From positions 868,001-932,000 of the forward strand of contig JAIXUH010000002.1 in NCBI GenBank assembly GCA_027484145.1: 64,000 nt of DNA, written 5' to 3'. The notes under the pieces were generated by a model, which searched no databases, was not told the DNA's origin, and saw only the letters and a list, made by a program, of their open reading frames with translations. Origin of the DNA: Rhodobacter sp. (GTDB taxonomy: Bacteria > Pseudomonadota > Alphaproteobacteria > Rhodobacterales > Rhodobacteraceae). Below are positions 15,761-24,517 of the stretch, piece by piece; the first letter of the stretch is position 1; each line of letters opens with the position of its first letter. The position numbers and the translations under genes were made by a program.

Positions 15761-16870
15761 ATGGCCGAAATCAGCATTCGCGACATCTCGAAAACCTATG
15801 GCAAGAACACGATCATGCAAGGCGTCAACCTTGAGATCCGCCAGAAGGAATTCGTGGTCATCCTTGGCCCGTCGGGCTGTGGCAAATCCACCCTGCTGCG
15901 GATGATCGCAGGGCTGGAGGATATCACCAAGGGTGAGATTTCCATTGATGGCACCGTGGTGAACGCGCTGGAACCGCGCCAGCGGGGTTGCGCCATGGTG
16001 TTCCAGAACTATGCGCTTTACCCGCACATGACGGTGGCCGAAAACATCGGCTATGCGCTGAAGGTGGCGGGCGTACCCAAGGCCGCCCGGCTGGAGCGGG
16101 TGGCGGGCGTGGCAAAATCGGTGGGTCTGGGCGAGTTTCTGGACCGCAAGCCCGGCCAGCTTTCGGGCGGGCAGCGGCAGCGGGTCGCCATGGCCCGCGC
16201 CATCATCCGCGAGCCGAAGGTGTTTTTGTTCGACGAACCGCTGTCGAACCTTGATGCGAAACTCCGCGTTCAGATGCGCCACGAAATCCGTCGCATCCAC
16301 AATCAGATCGGGGCCACCAGCGTGTTCGTCACGCACGACCAGCACGAAGGCATGACCTTGGCCGACCGACTGGTGGTGATGAACAAGGGCACTATCGAAC
16401 AGGTCGGGACCCCGGAAGAGATTTATGAGCGTCCCGCTTCGGTCTATGTGGCGGGCTTCATCGGCAGCCCGGCGATGAACATGTTGCCCGGTCGCGTCGA
16501 TGCCAGCCGTGGCGCGGTGCTGTTGGACAATGGCCAGTCGGTGCCCCTTCCCGCGCAACAGGCGCGTGCGGCCAATGGCAATCTGGTGCAGGTCGGTCTG
16601 CGCCCGGAACAGTTGTTCCTTGCCTCCCCCGCTTCCGCCCAGTTGACCGCAACCTATGTGTTCCAAGAGGAATTGGGGTCGGGCCGCGTGTATCATCTGC
16701 AGATCGAAGATATCCCGCTGTGCGTGGTCAGCACCGAAAAGCGCCAGATGACCGAGGGCGACACGGTGGGTCTTTCCTTTGCGGCCGACGCGGTGCATCT
16801 GTTTGATGCCAAATCCGGGCGCCGTGTGGCGCGCGGCACGGCGGACCGGGTGCTTGAGGTGACGGCATGA
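15761..16870 (+). CDS. UgpC-like ABC transporter ATP-binding protein
   Basis: A 369-residue carbohydrate-type ATPase of the CUT1 class. Walker A is GPSGCGKST, the Q-loop is [12 protein letters not shown], the signature is LSGGQRQR, Walker B is [13 protein letters not shown] and the switch is [16 protein letters not shown]. The C-terminal half is the OB-fold regulatory domain ([24 protein letters not shown]). It energises the binding-protein-dependent import of the cluster. It overlaps the following phosphoesterase gene by four bases, so transport and hydrolysis are probably translated together. Confidence 0.9.
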   Translation: MAEISIRDISKTYGKNTIMQGVNLEIRQKEFVVILGPSGCGKSTLLRMIAGLEDITKGEISIDGTVVNALEPRQRGCAMVFQNYALYPHMTVAENIGYALKVAGVPKAARLERVAGVAKSVGLGEFLDRKPGQLSGGQRQRVAMARAIIREPKVFLFDEPLSNLDAKLRVQMRHEIRRIHNQIGATSVFVTHDQHEGMTLADRLVVMNKGTIEQVGTPEEIYERPASVYVAGFIGSPAMNMLPGRVDASRGAVLLDNGQSVPLPAQQARAANGNLVQVGLRPEQLFLASPASAQLTATYVFQEELGSGRVYHLQIEDIPLCVVSTEKRQMTEGDTVGLSFAADAVHLFDAKSGRRVARGTADRVLEVTA

Positions 16871-17595
16871 CAGCACAGCCCGCCCATCTGCGCGAGGCCA
16901 GCCTGCGCTATCTGACAGGTGCTGGCAGCGCCCTGCCCCGCCCGTCGGCGGTGGGGGAAAAGTTCACCGAAACAGGGGCCGTGCTGTCTTTTGCCGGCAA
17001 CACCTTTATCTGCCACATTCCGCCCGATGGGGCCGCCCATGCCGCGCTGACCCATGCGCAGGCGCGGCTGCAGGCGGGGCCATTGGCGGGGGCCTTTACG
17101 TTTCTGCCACCGTCCAGCTTTCACATGACAGTGTTCGAAGGCATCTGCGACGCGCACCGCCATGATGACCGCTGGCCGCAGGACGTGGACCCGGCGCTTT
17201 CGGTTGATGCCGTCTCGGCGCAGTTCCTGCCACAGGTGCAAGGCCTGCCCCTGCCGGTGGCTAGCATGGTGCGCGCGCATGGCATCTTTGGCGGCTTTTC
17301 CGTGTCGCTGACCGGGGCAACACCTGCCGAAGATGCGGCGTTGCGCGCAGCCCGCGATACGTTGGCCGCAGCCACTGGCATTCACCGCGCCAACCATGAC
17401 GCCTATGAGTTCCACATCACCCTTGCCTATCTGATCCGCTGGCTGACGGCGGATGAGGCGGCGCAGGTCATGGACCTTGCCGCAGATGTGCATGCAGACC
17501 TGCTGCTGGCCGCGCCGGGCATTGCATTGGCGGGGGTCGAGTTCTGCCGTTTTGACGACATGCACGCCTTTCCCCTGCTGGAACGGCTGTCCTGA
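16867..17595 (+). CDS. DUF1868-like 2H phosphoesterase
   Basis: A 242-residue protein with two HxT motifs of the 2H superfamily: SFHMTVFEG (about residue 82) and EFHITLAYL (about residue 182). The layout matches DUF1868, a family related to cyclic and RNA-type phosphodiesterases. No signal peptide is present, so it is cytoplasmic. Its start overlaps the ugpC-like stop, tying it to the importer. It is the second 2H enzyme in the window and is not similar in sequence to the DUF1045 protein at 6854-7534 beyond the two motifs. Confidence 0.78.
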   Translation: MTAQPAHLREASLRYLTGAGSALPRPSAVGEKFTETGAVLSFAGNTFICHIPPDGAAHAALTHAQARLQAGPLAGAFTFLPPSSFHMTVFEGICDAHRHDDRWPQDVDPALSVDAVSAQFLPQVQGLPLPVASMVRAHGIFGGFSVSLTGATPAEDAALRAARDTLAAATGIHRANHDAYEFHITLAYLIRWLTADEAAQVMDLAADVHADLLLAAPGIALAGVEFCRFDDMHAFPLLERLS

Positions 17596-17666
17596 ACGGC
17601 TTGGCAACCGCGCGCAAGTGGTGTTGAAAGGCCCGGACAACCGAACGGGGGCAACAGGGGATGGCC

Positions 17667-18728
17667 ATGATGACGGGCAATGCCACGCAGATCGTCGACC
17701 GCCTGACAGATGTGGCGCCGGGTGTGCGTGCGGCGTGGCACGATGGCCCGCAAGGCATGGCCGCCTTCCGCGCGGCCCTTGCCGCCGTGCCTGCCCTGCA
17801 CCAGATCGAGGTGGGCGGCCCGGCACCGCAGGCTGGTGGGGCAACGGGGCAGTTGCGGGTGGTGGCGTGGAACGTGGAACGCTTGCGCCACATCGACCCG
17901 ATTTCCGAAACCCTTGTGCGGCTGGCCCCTGATGTCTGCCTGTTGTCGGAAATCGACAAGGGCATGGCGCGCAGCGGCAATTCGCACCGCACCGAAGATC
18001 TGGCCCAACGGCTGGGTCAGGGCTATGCCTATGGCGTCGAGTTCGTGGAACTGGGCCGCGGCAATGATGAAGAACGACGCGCGGCGGGTAATGTGGAAAA
18101 CAGCCACGGCTTTCACGGCAACGCCATCCTGTCGCGTCTTGCCTTGCAACGCCCGGCCCTGTTCCGACTGGAAACTGATGGCGCGTGGTGGGGCCATGAT
18201 CGCGGCCAACCGCGCGTGGGCGGGCGCATGGCCATGGCAGGTCAGGTCATGCTGGACGGTCAGGCGGTCACGGTGGTGACCGTGCATCTGGAAAGCCATT
18301 CCGGCCCTCAGATGCGGCTGGATCAGATGGTCCGGTTGGCCGATCTGGTCGATGCCTATGCCCCCGGTGCGCCTGTGGTCATTGGTGGTGATCTGAACAC
18401 ATCAACCTATGAATGGCCGCGCACAGGCCGCGATATGGAAGATGCGGCCGACCCCACCCGCCGCCTGCGCCCACCCGAGTTTGAGCCTTTGTTCGACCAC
18501 ATGCAGGCGCTCGGCTATGACTGGCAGTCGTGCAACCTGCCGCAGACTGCCACCCAACGCCTGTGGGAACCGGACCCGGCCCGCCGCCTTGGCCAGATCG
18601 ACTGGTTCCTGACGCGCGGCCTTGTGGCCAATGCGCCGCAGGTCATTCCCGCGACATATGCCGATGGCAGCACCGCATCGGACCACGAGGCGATCATGGT
18701 CACCCTGACCCTGCGGCAACAGCGCTAG
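17667..18728 (+). CDS. Endonuclease/exonuclease/phosphatase-fold phosphodiesterase
   Basis: A protein of about 353 residues with the EEP motif set: VVAWNVERL, CLLSEIDKGM, FHGNAILSRL, VTVHLESH, VIGGDLNTSTYEWP, LGQIDWFL and ASDHEAIM. These mark a Mg-dependent phosphodiesterase/phosphatase of the DNase I-like fold, with nucleic-acid, inositol-phosphate and phospholipid hydrolases as relatives. No export signal is present. Starts at 17661, 17667 and 17670 are in frame; CAGGGG best fits 17667. It follows the 2H gene after about 70 bases and converges on the AbrB gene, sharing a CTAG at the stops. Confidence 0.85.
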   Translation: MMTGNATQIVDRLTDVAPGVRAAWHDGPQGMAAFRAALAAVPALHQIEVGGPAPQAGGATGQLRVVAWNVERLRHIDPISETLVRLAPDVCLLSEIDKGMARSGNSHRTEDLAQRLGQGYAYGVEFVELGRGNDEERRAAGNVENSHGFHGNAILSRLALQRPALFRLETDGAWWGHDRGQPRVGGRMAMAGQVMLDGQAVTVVTVHLESHSGPQMRLDQMVRLADLVDAYAPGAPVVIGGDLNTSTYEWPRTGRDMEDAADPTRRLRPPEFEPLFDHMQALGYDWQSCNLPQTATQRLWEPDPARRLGQIDWFLTRGLVANAPQVIPATYADGSTASDHEAIMVTLTLRQQR

Positions 18729-19768
18729 CTCCGGCCGGAAAGCACTCTGTCCATGATGGAATAAAGGACGGGCGCCAGCACGATTACCAGCAGGATGCGC
18801 ACCACATGGTGCAGCGCGACAAAGGCCACGTCCGCATGTATGGCAAGGGCGATCAGGCCCATTTCCGTCAGGCCCCCCGGTGCTAGTGCCAGCAGCCCCT
18901 GATCGGTTCCCGCCCCGATCAGGACATGGATCACCCAGGCAAACCCCAGGGCCAAAGCCAGCGTCAAGAGCGTGGCCCCAAGGCTGAGCACCGAGGCGCG
19001 GGCCAGTTCGCGCACCCCGATGCCCAAGAACCGGCACCCCAGCACCGTACCAAGGATCACCTGCGCCGCATTGACCAGCAAGGTGGGCGGCACGCTTTCG
19101 GTAAAGCCCACCAGATGCAGCACCGCCGACAGCGCCATCGGCCCCAGAAAGGTGGGCGCGGGGAATTTCAGCGCCTTGCCCGCCACGCTGCCCAGAACCG
19201 CGCAGGCCAGCATGACCATCGCATCATACAGGGTCAGCGGATGGGCGGGGCCCGCCGGGGCGGTGCCCACATCATAGCCTTCGACCACGCGAAACCAGAC
19301 CGCGATCAGGGCGATCGTCACCACAATCCGCAGCGAATGGGCCAGCACAAGGGCATGGACATTCGCCCCCTTGGATTCGCCGATTTCGATCATCTCGGTC
19401 AGACCGCCGGGCATGCCTGCGAAATAGGCCGTGGTCCGGTCGAACCGCCCCACAACAATGTAGAACGGCACCACCACCGCCCCGACGGCCAAAAGATAGA
19501 TCAGCAACAGGCTGAGTGAGCCAAGCCACGCCGCCGCCTGCCCCACGACATCCGGCGTAAAGCGCGACCCCAGCAAGACCCCGATCACCGCCACAACCGC
19601 AGGCCGGATCCGCACCGGTGCAAGAACCGGCAGGCGCGCAACAGATGCCACCATGCTGGCCGTCAGCGCACCCAGCATCCATGGCAGCGGCAGCGACAGC
19701 AGCGCAAACAGGAAACCGCCCGCCGCCCCAATGGCAAGTCCCAGTGCGACGCGGGGCAAATTCGGCAC
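18725..19768 (-). CDS. AbrB-family membrane protein
   Basis: A hydrophobic protein of roughly 347 residues with two internally similar halves, each with a PGGLTEM segment (AGMPGGLTEMIEIGES and LAPGGLTEMGLIALAIH). This is the hallmark of the AbrB (ammonia-monooxygenase-like, DUF-type) membrane family; its substrate is not established. The frame stays open to an ATG at 19981, but the first 70 or so residues there are not family-like. A GTG at 19768 gives the usual length, leaving a 236-base promoter region before phnM2. The start is therefore uncertain. Confidence 0.72.
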   Translation of the reverse strand: MPNLPRVALGLAIGAAGGFLFALLSLPLPWMLGALTASMVASVARLPVLAPVRIRPAVVAVIGVLLGSRFTPDVVGQAAAWLGSLSLLLIYLLAVGAVVVPFYIVVGRFDRTTAYFAGMPGGLTEMIEIGESKGANVHALVLAHSLRIVVTIALIAVWFRVVEGYDVGTAPAGPAHPLTLYDAMVMLACAVLGSVAGKALKFPAPTFLGPMALSAVLHLVGFTESVPPTLLVNAAQVILGTVLGCRFLGIGVRELARASVLSLGATLLTLALALGFAWVIHVLIGAGTDQGLLALAPGGLTEMGLIALAIHADVAFVALHHVVRILLVIVLAPVLYSIMDRVLSGRS

Positions 19769-20004
19769 AGGCTTGGGCTTTCTGCAAACGTCCTTGGCCT
19801 TCAGTGTTTTCGAACCGTGCGGCAATGTCCAGCCATCGGCCCATACCAAAGGCAAAGAAATCGGTGCGGACTCCCCAGAGCTTGTGTTTTGTTCCCCGAC
19901 AATCACCGTGTTTTGCCATCCGCTTGCCAAAGCGTTACAAAAGCGATGCGCCCCTGTCATGCAGCCGCGATAATCCGGCAACCGATTGTTCGAAGGAGTC
20001 TTTC

Positions 20005-21285
20005 ATGCCCGATGACGGCGCCCCCAGCCTTGTGCGTGACCTGTCGCTTTCGGGTCCAGAGCCCTTTGTGATCGAAGGGGCCAGTGTCCTGTTGCCCGAC
20101 CGTGCTGAACAGATGGCCGTGCGTGTGGAAGGCGGGGTCATCACCGGGCTGGACATGGCGGTTGATGGCGCGCGGCGGGTGCCGGCCCCCGGCATGATCC
20201 TTGCGCCAGCCATGGTCGACATTCACGGCGATGCCTTCGAACGCCAGTTGATGCCGCGCCCCGGCGTGATGCTGCCGATGGAAGCCGCCTTGCTGGAGAC
20301 CGACCGCCAGCTTGCCGCCAATGGGATTGCGACCGCCTATCACGCCCTGACGCTCAGCTGGGAGCCGGGCCTGCGGTCGGTCGCCACCGGGTGGGAGATG
20401 TTTCGCGCATTGTCCGCCCTCGCTCCGCGCCTGACGGTCGAGCATCGGCTGCAATTGCGGTGGGAAACGTTCTGCCACGAGGCCATTCCGCTGATCGAGG
20501 CCGCGTTGTCCGGCCCGGTCAGGCCTTCAATCGCCTTCAATGACCACACTTCGATGGCCCTGCTGCACCCCGACACCCCCTTGCAGGATCGCCCCTTTGA
20601 CCATGATCCCGCGTTTCCCGTGGTGGACATGGACAGCGCGGCCTTTCTGGAAAAGATGGATGCACGGGCCAAACGGTCGCACACCACACCAGCAGCCTTT
20701 GTCGCGCAGATCCGCGAGATCTGGGCGCGTCGGCCATCCGTTCCCGGTGTGATTGCCGATGTTGCGGCGCTTGGGCGGGCAGCGGGCGTGCCGATGCTCA
20801 GCCATGATGACAGCCGCCCCGAAACCCGCCGCTTTTACCGTGATCTGGGGGCGCGCACCTCGGAGTTTCCAATGAACATGGCGACAGCGCAGGCGGCGCG
20901 CGATGCGGGCGACGCCATCATTTTCGGGGCCCCGAACGCGGCGCGCGGCGGCAGCCATCTGGGCTCGCCGGGGGCGGCTGACATGATCCGCGCCGGGCTG
21001 TGCGACATTCTGGCGTCGGATTACTATTACCCTGCCATGCTGGGTGCCGTCGCGCGACTTTTGTCAGATGGCGTTGGCACGCTGGCACAGTTGTGGCCGC
21101 TGATCGCGGCCAACCCGGCACGGGCCAGCGGCCTGCACGACCGCGGCACGATTGCGCCGGGGTTGCGGGCCGATCTGGTGCTGCTGGACTGGCCCACAGG
21201 CGCCACACCCGTGGTGCGCCAGACATGGGTGCAGGGGCGCGCGGCCTATGGGGCCATCGCCTCAGGCCCGCAAAGCCTTGGGTAA
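20005..21285 (+). CDS. Second PhnM-like amidohydrolase
   Basis: A 426-residue protein of the PhnM family. It has MVDIHGDAFERQLMPRPGV (metal-binding HxD), IAFNDHTSMALLHP, PMLSHDDSRPETRR, FGAPNAARGGSHLG and ILASDYYYPAML. It shares the architecture of the phnM at 7630 but is clearly divergent and longer, with an insertion around residues 190-235. PhnM enzymes cleave diphosphate from alpha-D-ribose 1-phosphonate 5-triphosphate. This copy could be a paralogue for other phosphonate adducts or a related hydrolase. AAGGAG precedes ATG 20005. A lone CTGTCAT lies at 19954-19960. Confidence 0.82.
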   Translation: MPDDGAPSLVRDLSLSGPEPFVIEGASVLLPDRAEQMAVRVEGGVITGLDMAVDGARRVPAPGMILAPAMVDIHGDAFERQLMPRPGVMLPMEAALLETDRQLAANGIATAYHALTLSWEPGLRSVATGWEMFRALSALAPRLTVEHRLQLRWETFCHEAIPLIEAALSGPVRPSIAFNDHTSMALLHPDTPLQDRPFDHDPAFPVVDMDSAAFLEKMDARAKRSHTTPAAFVAQIREIWARRPSVPGVIADVAALGRAAGVPMLSHDDSRPETRRFYRDLGARTSEFPMNMATAQAARDAGDAIIFGAPNAARGGSHLGSPGAADMIRAGLCDILASDYYYPAMLGAVARLLSDGVGTLAQLWPLIAANPARASGLHDRGTIAPGLRADLVLLDWPTGATPVVRQTWVQGRAAYGAIASGPQSLG

Positions 21286-22041
21286 GGCACGCAAGCTGGC
21301 CAGCACCGCAAGACCGGCCACCCGCAGGATGCGCGGCGATTGTTTTGCCGGGGCAAGCGCAAAGAGCTTGTGCAGCACCACCGCAACACTGGCCCCCAAC
21401 ACCGCCCCGGCCAGCACATCGCTGAGCCAATGCGCGCCGATCAGCGCCCGGCTGAGCGCGACCCAGACCCCGATGGCAAGGAACGCAGGCCCCAGACGCG
21501 GCAGCACCAGCATCAGCGCCACCGCAAGGGCGATGGCGGTCGTCGCATGACCTGACGGAAAGCTGGCCCAGTTCGCCTCGATCGCCAAGGGGCGAAAGGC
21601 CAGCACCGTGCCGGGGTCGGGCACCAAGGGACGCGCGCGCCCGATCAGGTTCTTCAGCACCAGCGCCGCGCCGCCACTGACCAGAACCGTCGTCAGCACA
21701 TAAAGGCCCATCCGCCGTGCCTGCCACAGGGTCGCCTGCCGTGGCCCCTTGGTCCGCCCCGCGGCCCAGCCACACAGGGCCGCGAACAGCCCGAAGGTCA
21801 CAATGGCCCAGCCCGAATTGCCAAGCGCGGTAAAGGTCGACAGCAGCGTATTGAGCGAGGGGTCCAGCGCCCGCGCCCATGACCGTAGCGGGGCATCCAG
21901 CCCGACCACCACTGTCAGCAAGGCCGCCCCGCACAGCACCAGTTGCACCGCCCCAGGCTGCCCCCTGCCCCAGACCCACAGCCGCTGGTACCATGGGGCC
22001 TTGGCTGACTCTGGCAGCACGAACAACGGCGCGTGTTTCAA
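21262..22041 (-). CDS. PAP2-family membrane phosphatase
   Basis: A 259-residue integral membrane protein with the three PAP2 motifs: KNLIGRARP, FPSGH (in WASFPSGHATTAIALAVAL) and SRALIGAHWLSDVLAG. The family removes phosphate from lipid phosphates such as undecaprenyl diphosphate or lipid A. It ends a block of envelope genes on this strand. Its end overlaps the phnM2 end by 24 bases in convergent orientation, and its start overlaps the glycosyltransferase stop by four bases. Confidence 0.88.
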   Translation of the reverse strand: MKHAPLFVLPESAKAPWYQRLWVWGRGQPGAVQLVLCGAALLTVVVGLDAPLRSWARALDPSLNTLLSTFTALGNSGWAIVTFGLFAALCGWAAGRTKGPRQATLWQARRMGLYVLTTVLVSGGAALVLKNLIGRARPLVPDPGTVLAFRPLAIEANWASFPSGHATTAIALAVALMLVLPRLGPAFLAIGVWVALSRALIGAHWLSDVLAGAVLGASVAVVLHKLFALAPAKQSPRILRVAGLAVLASLRALPKALRA

Positions 22042-23720
22042 GGCGTGCCTCCCGCAATCAGGATATCAAGGTCAACCCACCGCCCCGCCCCAAGGGCAAA
22101 GCCCGAGACCTGCGCCACCTTGCGCAGCCCCGCAGGCGGCGGCGGCGTCGATGTGTTGCGTATCACCACCGTGCAAAGGTTGCGTGTCAGCCCGATGTCC
22201 AACGCCGCCGCAGCGGGCAAAAGCACCGTGTCGCGCCCCGCGCGCCAGACCAGCGACGGCTCGGTATAGCCCCAGCCGATGATTGCGGGCTTTGCGCAGC
22301 CTTGTCGCGCTGCCGCCGTGGTGGCCGCGGCCATGGCCGCTTCGGTCGGCCACAAGACGGGTTGCCGGGCAAGGCCCATGACAAGCCCGCCATGCACACA
22401 GGCCGCACAGGCCACCAGCGACAGCACGGCGGCATGGCGCGGGCCCCGCCGCATGGACATCAGCGCCACGCCCCCGGCCACGCCGCCTATCCCCAAGCCC
22501 GCCGCAACGGGCAAGACCGACGCCATCGGCTCGCCAAGCCACAACAGCACAAGCGCAGGCAGCGCCCCGATCATCAGCGCAACTGCAGCCGCCAGCAGCG
22601 ACAGGCCCGCCACCCCACCGGCCCCCGCCAGAAAGGCGGGCACCACCAGCAAGGCAAGCGCGGGATAGACCGGCAGCGTGTAGTGGATCAGTTTTGTCGG
22701 CACCGCCTCGAACACCAGCCATGTCGGCACCAGCCAGCACAGCAGAAAGACCGACGCGGCGCTGCGGCGGTTGCGCCAGATGGCAGGCAGCGACGCGGCA
22801 AGCAGCACCGACACCGGCCAGAACGTGACCCACAGCGCCAAAAGATAGGTGCCCGGCGGGGCGCCCTTGCCCTCTTGCCCGGCGGCCGCCTTGGCCATCA
22901 GGTCGGCCCCGACCGAGGCCTGCCAGAACGCCCCTCCGCTTTTGACCGTGATCGCAATCAGCCACGGCAGGACGATGGCCAGACCGACCGCAATGGCCGG
23001 CCCATGCGCCAAGGGGCGCAGCCACCCGGCCTGCCGGTGCCAAAGGCACAGGGCCAGCACCGTCAGGCCCACAACCATGGGCCCGATCGGCCCCTTGATC
23101 AGCACCGACAAACCCAAGGCTGACCAGAACAGCCACACCACCCATCGCTTTGGCGTGCCCTCCATCCCTACTTTCGCCGCGTAAACCCGCGCAAGGGCCA
23201 GTTGCGCCGCCAGAATGGTGGCCAGCAGCACGGCATCGGTCTTGGCAATCCGCGCCTCGCCCTGCAGCACAAAGCAGGCCGCAAAGGCAAGCGCGGCCAT
23301 CGTCGCTGGCCCTGCCCCCACCCACGGTGTGCCCAGACCTGCCACCAAAAGCACCGCCGCCACCGCCCCCAGCAGCGATGGCAACCGCCAGACCCACAAT
23401 GGCGCCTCGGCCCCCTGCCCAAAGGTGACGGCTGACAGCGATTGCAACCAGTAAATGCCGACCGGCTTTTTGTGCCGGGCCTCATCCTGAAAGCGGATGT
23501 CGATCAGATCACCCGATTGCACCATCTGACGGCTGGCCTGTACGAACCGCGCCTCGTCGCGGTCCATGACTGGCAATTGCGCCAGCCCCGGCAGCATCAT
23601 CGCAAGCGCCAGCCCCATAAGCAGCGTCAGACGCAGCGGCCACGCCGCCCCGCACAGCCGCCGGACGCCTGCATTCAGCGCGGTCAGCGCGGCCACAGCA
23701 CCAGTTCCACCTGACCCCAA
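22038..23720 (-). CDS. ArnT/PMT-like membrane glycosyltransferase
   Basis: A 560-residue polytopic membrane protein. The catalytic loop LPVMDRDEARFVQASRQMVQ corresponds to the DE-R/Q motif of ArnT and protein mannosyltransferases, and HKKPVGIYWLQSL is the second conserved loop. Such enzymes move a sugar from undecaprenyl phosphate to lipid A or another acceptor on the periplasmic side. Its N-terminus overlaps the upstream PAP2 gene by 37 bases, and its C-terminus overlaps the next PAP2 by four. The sugar is not known. Confidence 0.87.
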   Translation of the reverse strand: MGSGGTGAVAALTALNAGVRRLCGAAWPLRLTLLMGLALAMMLPGLAQLPVMDRDEARFVQASRQMVQSGDLIDIRFQDEARHKKPVGIYWLQSLSAVTFGQGAEAPLWVWRLPSLLGAVAAVLLVAGLGTPWVGAGPATMAALAFAACFVLQGEARIAKTDAVLLATILAAQLALARVYAAKVGMEGTPKRWVVWLFWSALGLSVLIKGPIGPMVVGLTVLALCLWHRQAGWLRPLAHGPAIAVGLAIVLPWLIAITVKSGGAFWQASVGADLMAKAAAGQEGKGAPPGTYLLALWVTFWPVSVLLAASLPAIWRNRRSAASVFLLCWLVPTWLVFEAVPTKLIHYTLPVYPALALLVVPAFLAGAGGVAGLSLLAAAVALMIGALPALVLLWLGEPMASVLPVAAGLGIGGVAGGVALMSMRRGPRHAAVLSLVACAACVHGGLVMGLARQPVLWPTEAAMAAATTAAARQGCAKPAIIGWGYTEPSLVWRAGRDTVLLPAAAALDIGLTRNLCTVVIRNTSTPPPPAGLRKVAQVSGFALGAGRWVDLDILIAGGTP

Positions 23721-24517
23721 AGGTTGCGCAGAACCAGCGCGGCCCGATCAGCCCCACGGCTGGCCCCCCGCGCCAGAACCTGCCGCAGCGTGACAAAATC
23801 CTGCGCAATCGCCCCGGCGGTAAAGCTGTGCCGCGCCTGTGCCATGCCCATCAGCCGATAGAGCGCAAGGCAGACAAAGGCCGAAATCAGGGTCGAGGCA
23901 AGGACATCCGACACGAAATGCCGCCCCAATGCCACACGCAAGAACATCACCAGCGCCGTCAGGCCAACCCCAACAAGCACGGCATTGCGCCGCCCCCGCG
24001 GGCCAAAATGCGGCCAGCCAAGGGCCAGTGCGGCAAAGACCATGGCCGAGGTCAGCGCCGCCTCGCCCGAGGTGAACGAGCAGTTGGTCAAGCATTGATC
24101 GGCCACCCGCAGCATGGGCGAAAACAGATGATCGCCGCCGAACGCCTCAATGTGCATCGGGCGGGCGCGGCCGGAGTGTTCCTTCAGGATGAGGTTCACG
24201 ATCAGCCCCGGCCCGATCAGGATGGCGGCCGCCAGAAAGGCCCAACACCGCAGGCCAGAGGCCGGGCGTACCCGCAGGAGCGCCGCGCCAAAGGCCAGAA
24301 CAACCAGCCCCAGCGCCACCAGTTCGAAACTACGCCGCAGAACCGCGTTCAGGACCTGCGGCCAGCCCATCTGGGCGGCAATGAACCCGCCAGCCCTATC
24401 CGTCAGCAGGGCAGACAGCGCAATGTCCACCTCGGGCACAGCAGCAAAGACCACCAGCACCACCACTGCACAGGTCAGCGTCAGGGTATGCAGGCGGGTA
24501 AACAGCGGGTCAGTCAC
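23684..24517 (-). CDS. PAP2-family membrane phosphatase with variant motif 2
   Basis: A 277-residue PAP2-like membrane protein with motif 1 KEHSGRARP and motif 3 RVALGRHFVSDVLAS. Motif 2, normally PSGH, reads CSFTSGEAALTSAM, so the catalytic or supporting histidine is replaced by glutamate. This variant is known in some alphaproteobacterial PAP2 proteins from memory, and its consequence is unclear. The membrane topology and remaining motifs are intact. It lies between the two ArnT-like genes, overlapping the upstream one by four bases, which suggests a role in lipid phosphate handling in the same pathway. Confidence 0.82.
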   Translation of the reverse strand: MTDPLFTRLHTLTLTCAVVVLVVFAAVPEVDIALSALLTDRAGGFIAAQMGWPQVLNAVLRRSFELVALGLVVLAFGAALLRVRPASGLRCWAFLAAAILIGPGLIVNLILKEHSGRARPMHIEAFGGDHLFSPMLRVADQCLTNCSFTSGEAALTSAMVFAALALGWPHFGPRGRRNAVLVGVGLTALVMFLRVALGRHFVSDVLASTLISAFVCLALYRLMGMAQARHSFTAGAIAQDFVTLRQVLARGASRGADRAALVLRNLWGQVELVLWPR

